Assembly (NCBI GenBank): GCA_030268105.1
Contig: BSDZ01000004.1
Coordinates: 1,406,001-1,470,000 of the forward strand
Direction: 5' to 3'
Length of the DNA: 64,000 bases
DNA from: Volvox africanus
Taxonomy: Eukaryota > Chlorophyta > Chlorophyceae > Chlamydomonadales > Volvocaceae
Shown here in pieces: positions 1-12,859 of the stretch. The stretch's first letter is position 1. The number at the start of each line of letters is the position of its first letter. The notes beneath the pieces were generated by a model. That model did no database searches. It was not told where the DNA came from and was given only the letters and a program-made list of their open reading frames with translations. Made by a program: the position numbers and the translations under genes.

Positions 1-3000
1 CATACCCAGTACCAGGGCTCCCAGTACCAGCAACAGCAGCAGCAGCAACATATGTCAGCCCTACAGCTATCGTCCCTGGCCTTGCTGAGCCCTTCCAGCA
101 ACGGCCCGGCTTTAGACCCCCCAGGGTACGGCGGTGGCGGTGGCGCGGGTGGCTCCGTGGAAGGGGATTTGTTCCACGGTGGCGCGGAGGTGATGACGGA
201 AGAGGGTTTGGTAGGCACGTTCCCCCAAGGCGGCCTGGAAACCACCTGGCAGCGGAGCGATACGGAGCTTGGCAATATGTACGGCGCAATTGGAGAATAC
301 GATGCGCTGGGAGGTGCGTCGGAGGGGGAAATGGCGCCAGAGTACTCGCATCGCAAACTAGCAAATTCTGGTGCTGATATGTCTTGTGAACCCATATACC
401 CATACGTTGTTCTGGTAGCCTAGGTAATCGATATTGGCAAAATGCCCCCTCTCATACGCCACTTCTTCCCCGCATATAGTCTCCTATTCCACAGGAAGGG
501 ACCCGTATGAGCGTCACCGCGGTTCCGTGGTCCCCATTGCCCGTCCCTCTATGCGGGTCCTTCTTGAAGCCGCCAACACCTCCGTGGGACGACTGTCAAC
601 AGGGGACTGTGCCATTCCGGCGGCCGCGGTCAGTGGACCACGCTTGCTGGCCCTTCGCTCCACCATGGGGCTTCAGGCGATGGGTTCCAACGCCAACCGG
701 GCAGCCAAGGAGGCGCTGGATTTGTCAAACGTGGGTGTCAGGTGGACAGAACGCTGATGGGAGCTTATGGGAGCTTACCGTGGCACGGCTCCGATCCATA
801 CGGACGCGAGGGAAGGATTGATTTTAAATTTTTTAACATGATTCAAGTTCAAAGAAACGGATGGGGAGATGGACTAAGATGCGACCAAGCAGGGGCATGT
901 GCTGTTCCTGTTATGACGTGTATCAATTCGGCAGCTGCTGCTGCCGCTGAACCTGTTCGTGTCTGCAGGCCGACGGAGCAGATTCTGACGATGCTGTCGG
1001 CGGTGGCACAGGACCTGTGGGACAGGATGGCGGCACCTCTGCAGCTCCGCAAGGTGCTGGGGGACGAGCTTCGCATCCCCGGTCCAGGTCGTTTAAGAAC
1101 ACGCGGTACCTGCGGGACCACAACCGCGCGCAGATCCCACGCGTTGGGGCCGGCGGCGCCAGCAGCTCGCGCAGCCTCCTGGCGGGCTTGTTTCACCGGC
1201 TGCCATCTGCCACTATACGGGGAGGTCTGGAGCTCCTGGGCCGCAATCGCCGTGGGATGCCCCGAGCTTCGGATCTCGGAAACGATGCGCAGGTCAGCCG
1301 CAATGGCGGCGACGCCTCCGCAGCCGTCAGTGCGTTGAGGGCCGAAGTTACGACGGGCGCCGGATCCGACGGGGCTGTGATGGCTACAGCTCCGGCTGTG
1401 GCTCTAGCAGCGCTGGAGTCGTCAGCGCGATCGGGACCCGAGCTCATTACGGCTGCGGGGGCATCAGGGTCAGCTGGAGATAAGGCCGGCGGAGGATTGG
1501 AGATCTCAGTCGCGGCGATGACAGAGCTGGCGACAGCGGCTAAGAAACACGCTGCCGCATCCAGGATGGAGGTCGTGGATGAGGAGACACCACGCAGTGC
1601 CGCATCATGTGCGGACTCACCGGGACCTAAGGATCGAGGCAGCAAGCGAGACTTCATAAATAGGTACGAGCGCTCGATGAGGCAGTCCGAAGTTGCCAGG
1701 GAGAACTTTGCAGCCGGTGGCCGGTCGGAGGTTGTTAGGTGAGACAGGGACTGGCTAGCGCTACTTAGTTACCGTCGCCGGATCATGATTTTTTTATGCT
1801 CTACAGCTACCTTTTCAGCTGTTAAAAAGCTAGTGCGGTGTGGTTAGATAGGAAAAAAGTGGTGTCGCTGTCTCGCGAGTTCAGGGTATGGCATCAGGGA
1901 TGATAACCGGACATGACGTGGTCCTCGGGATTTGCTCCTTTACGCCTGACCTTTCCCAGTGCTGCGTCTTACGGTGGCCAGAAGTCCAGTAGATGATCTT
2001 ACGATGGACTTCAGGAACATTGTAAAACCTGATAAGACCTCACATACCTTAAACCTGCGGGCCTTATCCCTATGTCGTAGCGTGTCCGCACGCCGGGCTG
2101 CGGGTCCGCCAGTCTCTGCTGCCACGGCGGCCACCACTGGTGGTGCTGATACGTCCGCACGCAGCCTCTCCAGGCTGCGCTTCCTGGGAGGGTCCGGTTC
2201 TACGGCCGCCTCTGCTGCCGTCACGAAATCCGCAACCATTGCCGCGACGCAGTCCCCGCTAAGCGGGCCACCCCGCGGGACCAGCCACTCACTGATTGTC
2301 ATCGATATGGGCGTGCACCGCCTCAAGATCTCCGCCCTCGGACCTGCCTATGGAGACCTGTACGATGGTGTGCAGGTACGACATACAATGTTGAGGTGGT
2401 GTGCGATGAATGTCATTAGGATGCGCTGTGTCAGAGGTGGAGTGCCGCGGGCACCGACGCAAGAATGCATCCTTACCAATCAACCACAATACCACATAAC
2501 CCCCTTACGTGCATAACCCGCAATTTACCCATACGCAACAAAATCATCCTTGTTTCCTTCACACACTTTATTAGTGTGCAGGTGTGCTTCTCTGCCATAG
2601 CTCTGTTTGCCGTTCGAGCGTTCATACGCGGGGTCTCAAGCCAGGGCACACAGTACGGCAGCGATTGGCTTCAACTTCGATCAAGTCGCACAGCTTGGAA
2701 CGTTGAGAAACTTTCAGGACTTTGGGAAACCATTAGAAAAGCCTGCGAGAGTTATCAGTTACGACGTTTCATACTAACAAAACTGCTTACGGTGTAAAAG
2801 AAGTTTTTTTAATTTAGCCTTCGTTTCCCAGCGCTTAACCGAGCCTATCCAACCCCCCGTTGCAACCTTTAAAGCGCACCGACAAGTTATCCCCGCAATT
2901 ATGTGCCTTTGCTTGTAAACATGTTCTGTTCTGTGTCCCCCCGAGCGCGTGAAGTCACCTTTCATCTTCAACTCCCTTCTCCCGCTTTCTCCCGCTGTTC

Positions 3001-6000
3001 CCAGCGACTTTCTTTTCAATGTGATCCAGCGCGTGATGTAGCGCATGTCCTCATGTCGTCCCTCTGTACCGTTGCACGTCATCCCCCGAATCCTGCAGGT
3101 AATTCAGATTGTTCCCGAGCATCTGAAGCACAGGGCCGCCTACCAACCACCACTGAAGTCCCAGGCGCAGCTATCCCCCAGCTTCTTTGATGCTCCGGGA
3201 GCCGCACAGGTGCGAGTGACGAGGGGCTGCATTCAAGTTGGTGTACACATACGCGTGCGTTGGTACGATACGTGGGGGCAGCGCCGCCACATATACTCAC
3301 ACACCACCACCACCTCACTATCACCTCCTACGAACACACACACACACACACACATGCACTCACCACTTAAAACTCGGTACCAAACAGACTGCCCTCCTGG
3401 CGACGCTGCTCTTCCGCAGGCGCTGCTGCCCTGTGCGCCACGGCAGGCACCCTCCTTCCCCCGCCTCTCCCTTATGTTCATCCAACCGGGGGGCTACTCA
3501 GCAGTTGCCATTGCAAGCCCGGCGGTGGCGGAACGCAGCGGTGCGGTGTTTGCCGCAGCAGTGCGTGAAGTGCTGCAGGTTTTTGGCGCTTACGAGTGCC
3601 AGGAATATGAGTGTACATTCATGGTGGCATGCGCTAGCCCCCGGATCGCGGCAGAGGCGGCATTGACGCTGCATGAGTCGCTGCTACATGCGGATTGGCC
3701 CACTGATCTTGTGGAGGAGCACCCCGAGGGGCGATTGCTGCTGGCCCCTGACGGGCGGCCGCTGCTCAGGTGCAGTACCTAGGGCTCATTCATTAGGCCT
3801 CTGGCTAGTGCCCGGCTGGAACTTAGCATCAGGTCGGAGATTATTCCGCAATGGCTGGCGGCAATGTCTCTGTTAGTGATCTCTTCCCTGACTGCGTTTG
3901 CTGGGGGGTACCTTCCTTCTCTGCTGGCTCCTCGCTCGTCGCATCCATGTTGTTTGGAACACCTCGCAGGGGCTTTCGCGCCAAGGTGGGCATCTTCACG
4001 GGTGTGCCGCTGTCGGTGGTGCCCCATGCCACCACGGGCCGAGCGGACTACTTTGGGGCGCTGGTCAACCGGGCAGCACGGCTGATGGCGGGGGCTAAGG
4101 CCGGACAGGTCAGGGTCGAAGGGAGGGGCTATGTGCTCGACCTTGAGGCTTATCTCGTCCACTTCCTCCGTATCCTGCTTGGCTGATGATGCTCTGTTTC
4201 ACACTCCGCCTCTCCCCGTCTTACACCCTCTGCAAGCGCGGCTGCTCTCCCTTGCCTCTCCCATGCTTCGTTTCCTAGTGTCCCGGTCAAGTCTGCGCCA
4301 GTCTTTGTGTCGAGCCTCCTCCACTTACCAACCCTTCTCCAATCCTCTATCCGGCGCGGTGATCTCCAGCTCGATCTTTATCCTCCTGTGTCCCAGCTTC
4401 CTCATGGCCCTGGCTCCGTGCGTGACCGCAGCGTATTGACCCCAACTGTAGACACTGCTGGACAAGCCCGCTGGCATCGAAGTGCTGAAGGAATGGCGAC
4501 AGATGGCAGCCAAGTTGGCGGCGTCGCCACTGAGTTCGCCCTGCCGTCCAAATGGCGCCAGGGCCAGAGGAGGTATTGGGGTATGTTATGGGGGTCATAG
4601 AGAGCGAATGAAGGGGGCCTAAACCGTCTGAGACAAAGCCCGCTATGCTATCTCAACACCCGAGGGCGGCGCAGCAGGTGGACGGCGGCAGGCTCCCGGT
4701 AGCTTATAGCCCAGGGGCTGTGAATGGCGATGGAATGTTGCAATAGCTATTAGGCCGTGGCCGGGGGATCTTACCTGGCTGGTCGTCTGGCTCCCAACAT
4801 GACCCATGAGTGCTTTAGCGGCTAAATCCAAGGCGCCCCAGAGCTCTGGGATACACTCATTATTTCCGAAGCCCTTGTTCTTTCCTAGGCAACATGTTCG
4901 CTTGGGTTCATGTCCTTTCTATGTACACTATATCTGTATTGCTCCTGCAGAAGAGGCCTTGGGCTACCGATCGCCCAGTATGCGATGCCGCACCCGGACA
5001 GAATACAAGCCCTCCTCCCGTGCAGTGGGTACCTCGGGCACCAGGACCATGTCGGGCGGCATACCCGCGGCATCGGTGGTGTCAGTAACATCCACCAGCG
5101 GCCCCGCCACGGTCGCATTGGCGACAGAATCAATACCGGCTTTGGACCTGGCTTTGCGCCTGCGATCTTCCCCACAGCTGCAGATCGCACATCCGAATGA
5201 TGAATATGGCAGGGAGGAGGACGGAGGCTATGCGGAGCTGTTCGCCAATGGAGCAGGGAAAATAGGTCCTTCCCTCCCCGTCGTCACAACACGGTCTCCA
5301 TCCACTGGGGCCCCGTCGCTGCAGCCTTTCACGTCCACCAGCGCATCCCTCTCAACATTGCCGGGGCCACTCCCGGGACGTGGACTGGAGATTAGGAGCA
5401 GCGACGTGACGTCACGGACCTCGTCAGGGCCGCCTCCACTGCTAGCGCCGCAGCTAGAAGCCGCAACTCCTTGCATTGCTGCGGGCGACGATGTGCTTGC
5501 AGATTGGGTCGAGCCGGGGGTTGCGGCCGCCGGCGCAATGCGCACTGGAGCCTCTGGAATCTCCATGGGCACCTTCGAGCTTGAGTCCATCTCCCAGAGC
5601 AATGCGCGACCCCCGGGTTTCAGGACTTCCCCCTCACTTGGCCCTATGCTGGCGGTGTTGCCGGTGCAAGCATTGCCAGCCGTCGCGCCCTCCTCGCAAG
5701 TGCAGTTACAAGCGGCAGCGGCGCCACCCATACTTCCGATGCGGCAAGCTGGCTCACCCACCATCGTATCGACAGCCAACAACGCACTGGGCTTGCAAAA
5801 GGAGCAGACATGGATGGGTCTTCGCGGCAACTGCGGCAACGGCCTGGCAGCTGCGCGCCACACTGCACCTGATGTCGTACAGGTGTATGACCTGGGGCTG
5901 TTCCGTCTCAAAGGATTATCGGAGGGCCAGCCCGTCGTTGCAGTCCAGCTTAAGCGCCTGAAGGTGGTCCCAGTCGCGGGTGCGGACGGCGGCACCGCCT

Positions 6001-6266
6001 CAGTGGCGCCGTCGGTGGCAGCGGAAGAAGTGGCAGCGCGGGCAGGCGGAGGTCCCGACGATGTGGCCGCGGTTGGCGAAGCGCGAGGCAACAGCGGCGG
6101 TAGTGGTGCCCCAGGCACGGCTGCTGGCGGCCGTGGCGGTGGCGGCGGTGGCGGCGGCGGTGACGGCAAGGCGGAACAGGTTCGTATCGGTTCAGGCCTT
6201 ATTGACGAGGTCGTGGTGGTGCTACCGATGCACACCAGGTCACTGCAGTCCCTAAGCGACATCTGA
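1..6266 (+). CDS. Class III nucleotide cyclase-like protein (3' part of gene, 5' end outside window)
   Basis: Proposed exons: 1-313, 495-730, 969-1738, 2015-2375, 3099-3209, 3420-3769, 3970-4108, 4452-4572, 4951-6266. All join in phase, giving 1238 residues before TGA. Class III cyclases make cAMP or cGMP from ATP or GTP. The catalytic-domain signature lies in exons 6-7: FIQPGGYSAV (first strand), YECTFMVACASP, FRAKVGIFTG and GRADYFGALVNRAARLM. The transition-state Asn and Arg of VNRAAR are present (about residues 747 and 751 of the visible part). Both metal-binding Asp positions look substituted (Q in FIQPGG, E in YECTF), so activity is doubtful. SPSFFDAPGA in exon 5 is a linker that I recall from volvocine cyclases. 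The last exon is a long Ala/Gly/Ser/Pro-rich tail containing DLGLFRLKGL. Residues 1-560 are low complexity and give no domain. The window opens inside the frame, so any receptor or membrane part would lie upstream. Confidence 0.8.
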
Positions 6267-6306
6267 AGGACAACCACTCGGATTCGAATGCGGGTGCCAG
6301 TGCGGG

Positions 6307-6393
6307 TTTTAGGGTTTAGGGTTTAGGGTTTAGGGTTTAGGAGTTTAGGGGTTTAGGGTTTAGGAGTTTAGGGGTTTAGTGTTTAGGGTTTTA
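6307..6393 (+). repeat. Interstitial telomere-type repeat tract (TTTAGGG with variants)
   Basis: About eleven head-to-tail units. They begin as TTTTAGGG and clean TTTAGGG copies and then degenerate into TTTAGGAG, TTTAGGGG and TTTAGTG. The tract starts some 40 bases after the cyclase stop codon. TTTAGGG is the Arabidopsis-type telomere unit, while C. reinhardtii uses TTTTAGGG. The decay of the units and unique sequence on both sides indicate an internal tract rather than a chromosome end. Confidence 0.9.
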
Positions 6394-8556
6394 GTCAAGT
6401 AGGGGGTGAGCAAGAGGCGGCACTGTTGGGTACGAGGGTAGCAGGGTAACCGGGTTATATAGGGATTTCTGGGGACGTGCGGATTGCTCGACCAACCCAC
6501 GCCAGCCCCGGCGCTGCACCAAGTCCGCATGCCTTCCTAGGCGCGCCATGCGCAACATCAAAAATTATTTTAACGTCATGTTGGCGGTTATGGGAGCGAA
6601 TGACGTTCCAATGCAAGCATCATTAGCTGCGCGCTGAGTTCTAGGATTGCCCCCTCTCGGATAGCATTAGGACCTGATGGCTGCGTCTCCCTTGCTGCAG
6701 TGCCGCACCGCAGCCTATAAGCCCAATGCAAGGGTCACCCTGCATCTGGAATCGGGATTATCATGGGCACACAAAGAGTATTCTCGAGTAGAATGCCGTA
6801 CGGGCGGAAGCTGGCCATGAAGAAAAAGGCATCTTCTTCTGTAAAGCATCATGTCGATAAGTAGGCAGGAGTGCGCGGTTGGCGCTGGGAATTTTGCAGG
6901 TAGTTGCATTATTTTGCAAGTATTATACTTGAAGAGTCCAGGCTTGAAATCTGCCAGTTCTTGTTAAGCTGCGTAGTAATTCCATGCCATGGATCGCGTC
7001 CGCATGGGTAGGGAGAGTAGGGAGCCGCTGCGGGAGCCATTCTTGTGTTCAGTGGCGGTAACGAGCTGTGTGTATGTGGTGGAGATATTTTTTATTGGCG
7101 TTACCGCAGAATGCAGTACAAGCTTTAGAACCTCATACTACAAGTCCCACCCAATGGTCATTTTAGATGACCACGACGAAGACTTCTTGAAGGTGCTTAA
7201 TTAGGACTTTTTTACTTGATGGCAGGAGTAGAGACCCGGACGTGGAGGTCCGTGCCTGACTGAAGGCTGAGGGAGGTTGAGAGACCTGGAACATGATGCG
7301 TAAGGCGTAAAACGAGTGGGGTTAAGTGGGGTTACTTGATTGCAGAAGAGGACGGGTGCGTGTCCGTCTCTATTGCATCCGTATTGCCCGTGTGCGCCCT
7401 AACTTTTGACGGCGTAAAGCTAATGCTGAAACTCGCGAAAGTACACGCTGCGTTGGGGTTTACTCAGCCCGGTCGCTCTACGGCTGAAACACTAGCGCAC
7501 AATGTCGTTGCTTACGTAGGCAGTCATTTACGAATGCTGAGCATGCCGGGGGTTTTCCTGCTAGGTGTGCGATTTGGCAGGTGCGAGCGCCAAAGCCCTA
7601 GTAGTGTGTTGCACCCGCAAGGGGATGTCTGACGCGATCTCTGTCTCCACCTTCCTGTTGCCCCTGGTGAACCCTGACGGGTTAGTTGCGTGGCCCATTG
7701 TTTAGGACTAAAGTCTCCGAAGTTGCGCGTGCGAGGCGCCAGAGGGCCACCGTTGGGATTCTTGCGACCCCGTGCAAAGGGTGTTAATGCAAGGTACTTA
7801 ACATTTGGTGGTTTAGGACGGCTGCGGCTTGTTCCATTTGCCGTTAGGTAGCTGTTGCCGCTGTTACCGCGATCTCCACGGCCTGATGGGCAGCTACCGC
7901 CGGCCATCGCGCCAACGCGCCAACCGCTTTGTACTGTACTGTTCATGTCATCATGTGTCCTTGCGGCCATTCTTAGGTCGCCGCATTTCCTTGTGAGCCC
8001 AAATGCTAACCGATGTCACGTTTCTACCCAACGGCAGAATCACACGTACATCTTGGCCACCCAAGCGTCCGGGGGACATGCACTTTGCTCCCTCGTAATA
8101 CTTTGCATTTTGTTGTAGAAATGGGTGATAGTGTTTATGGCAGTTGCGTTGCAAGCGTTTTGACTGGATGGGTCGGTGCGAGGGTTTCGACATGTCATGC
8201 TGAGCGGCAAATCGCGGGCCGCTGAGGGAGCGCATAGATGTCTTGTGCCTAAACGATCTTGGATGTGGAGCTGAGTAGGATTTCTTTGGATGGGCGACTT
8301 TTTATTTGGGAATCGTGTTTTTCCTTTGCCTTTGGGTGGTTGCCGTACAAGCGGAGTTGCGCTACCGCAATATGGATCCAGAGGATAGTCTTGGCCAATA
8401 ATTTGAGTTGCACTACTGTAAGCCCTCACTTCTTTCTTTCTTAAGCCTTCCGTCTCTCATTTGTATTTGAGGTTAACGGAAGTCTAACCGATACAAGCAA
8501 TCTGCGTGATCCATTTGACGATTTGCAGGGACTCAGCCAATCCTGCAGAGAATCGT
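6394..8556. other. Intergenic region without a supported gene
   Basis: Open frames here are short, lack splice-linked neighbours and show no recognisable motif. The longest (7524-7970, minus) has a basic, Pro- and Gly-rich translation with no family resemblance. The promoter of the folate-receptor-like gene must lie in the last part, but no clear TATA box was picked out. Confidence 0.5.
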
Positions 8557-10745
<2,189 letters not shown>

Positions 10746-11563
10746 TGCTCAAATATCGATGCTCATGGATCGTGCCGTACGCGGTTAAGGTTATCCATAG
10801 GTTGTACTGCCGCCATCGCATCAGAATGCTAAGTGATCGCTTGGAGGCTTGCGTTCCCTGCAGCGTCCGATTGGCAGTACCCAATTCACATGTCATGTAT
10901 GAGTACATGTCGCTGTCCGCCGGGACATCCGTAATCTGATTGGCTTCCTTGGTTTCAAGCCTCTCATGAATGCCAGCACTGCATTCGGGGATCTGCTTCA
11001 TCTGTCTTGTTGCCTCTTTTGTCTTCATGCGCGTTTTTTCACTCGATCGTGAAGAAGCTGAAAACACACGCCTGTTCCGTACGGTTGGCCATAACCACCC
11101 AAACGATCAAATCCTTCAGGCGAATGAAGTCGCGGCAATGCAACAGCTTCACTATCGGCAGCTGCAACGAAGAGACGACTGACGGGGCTGTATTATTTAT
11201 CGGGAGGTGATGAAGTTTGCGCATTTTCCACAGAATGCATGGCCTATTCTGTGCCGGCACAGATATTCGGCTGTCAGGGGTGAAGGTACCAAGAGCCAAG
11301 GGGCCTTTGCAATGAGTAGGATACGAATCCCCGAGCCTCACCAACAGTGATCTCGGCCCACCAGAAGGGTGAACGGGTTCTTGGCAGGTGAGCGCAGTGC
11401 TCACATGCGCATTAGCGTGTATGTTATGGATATTCCTAAACTGTATGGTTAGAATATAGTGAGGGTGGGCTGGTTTCTATTGCTGCAGCAATAGAAACGA
11501 TGCGAAGGAAGCAGGCCCCGCAGAAACCAATGACTTCCATTGAAAGGCAGCACGTTGGCACAT
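10746..11563. other. Intergenic spacer, no supported gene
   Basis: This spacer follows the folate-receptor-like gene. Open frames on both strands are short and overlap each other, and none carries a recognised motif or credible splice pair. The 3' untranslated region of the upstream gene must begin here. Confidence 0.5.
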
Positions 11564-11860
11564 ACACCCCGACTGAGAGCGGGCCAAAGACCCTAATGTT
11601 AAGGACAGGGTGCCCCCATGTCGATGGACGGTGTCGACCCCAATTAAAGTGACCTGCGAGCTGACCAGTAGCGGAGTTGACGCCTTAGTTGATTCGGCAG
11701 ATTCCGCTGGATGCTGGTGGTGGGTGCTGAACCTGGGAAAACCACTGATTTCGGAGAAGTCGGCATGGGAGACTGGATGAGGGTGCCCCGAAACACCGGG
11801 GAAGGTAGGGACTGCCAGGTTAGTGGCCACGGGTGATGTACCCCCCTATCCTACACACAT
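11564..11860. repeat. Dispersed repeat family R1, copy a
   Basis: These 297 bases match 15984-16280 base for base except for scattered substitutions, with no length change. The shared block runs from ACCCCGACTGAGAG to CCTATCCTACACACAT. Its last part (GTGGCCAC with GGTAGGGACTGCCAGG nearby) recurs in inverted orientation at 12591-12660 and 28821-28920. A minus-strand frame of about 85 codons is open in both long copies but matches nothing I know, so I do not call it a gene. Confidence 0.88.
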
Positions 11861-12590
11861 ATATGTTCACGCCCAAAAGAAAGGAACATCGTGAGTGTCA
11901 AACGATCACCCAAGGTGTCGGTGGCGGTGTTCTAGACCCGGTTGTTGAATGCCGCCGGAAAGATGACGATCAGTGTCAAGAGGACATAGTGCGGTGGGGA
12001 GAAGGGCACGTGCGGCGCAATGTGTGGGGCGCCCTCTCCCGGTCGATTTTGCGGATGATCGTGTAGACCCTCAACTGCACATAAACGCCAACGGATGGGA
12101 AAACCGAGCGCATGAATCGTACCTTCAGTGACATGCTGGGTGTCCGCGCTATTGATGGCGGCCCAGTCTGTCGCTTGATAGTCGGTAATAAACAACGGAC
12201 CGGGATTCCGATATCTACTCGCTCAATTTGCAACCAGCAGTGATACGGCTTGGGCATCATTATTCAGACGGGGACGGCCCTGAAAAAGACATGGTGATTG
12301 CAAAACATGTTTCCGACAGCAGCGGTGATGAGCAGCAGGTCATGAGGAGACCTTTTGGATGCCCCGGGGCCCGGGGGCCGCTGCCTTGCGGCACTGGGTG
12401 TGGTCCGCCAGCAACATAACTGCTACGCAACGTGCGCTCTAGCAGCTTCTTGTAAGCTTGCTCGCTGCTGGAATACAACGTTCAACTGAGAATAGCAGCT
12501 GTCGTTCCGCTGCAGACGATAATGCAGCCGGATGGTTGCATCTTACAGCTGCTCTAGACCCAGCTGGTCAACGATAGGACATCAATACTA
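11861..12590. other. DNA between two inverted R1 ends
   Basis: No coding signal was recognised. The block is bounded by R1 termini in opposite orientation, so it may be the interior of a non-autonomous element or a spacer between two insertions. No target-site duplication was confirmed. Confidence 0.35.
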
Positions 12591-12660
12591 TGTGTGTGGG
12601 ATAGGGGGCTTTGCTTCACCGGTGGCCACTACCTGGCAGTAGTCCCTACCTTCCCCTACG
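12591..12660. repeat. R1 family terminal fragment, inverted relative to copy a
   Basis: This begins TGTGTGTGGGATAGGGGG and contains GGTGGCCACTACCTGGCAG, followed by GTCCCTACCTTCCCC. It is the reverse complement of the right end of copies a and b, with a small difference (CTTTGCTTCACC in place of TACATCACCC). With copy a it forms inverted ends about 0.75 kb apart. Confidence 0.75.
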
Positions 12661-12859
12661 GTCCTTCTAGTATTTTGTACTAGGTATACCTGGAGTCAAC
12701 CCCTAATGGGTTGCTCAGTCATGGCACAGACCCATCCAATATGAATACCAAACACACAGCTCAGTCGCACCACCTAGCACACACAACCAGCGTCCCAACA
12801 CCCCACGAAACACATTATTGACCCATCCGTCGTCTTCCCGTCACTCGGTTCAATGGTGG

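Noticed and set aside
3317..3360. CA-repeat stretch read as Thr-His peptide
   Set aside because: It lies between the GTGCGA donor at 3210 and the acceptor at 3419 of the cyclase gene and is therefore intronic.
11477..11830. 117-codon minus-strand frame repeated at 15983-16249
   Set aside because: It is open because both copies belong to the same repeat family; the translation has no known motif and differences are not concentrated at silent positions by eye.
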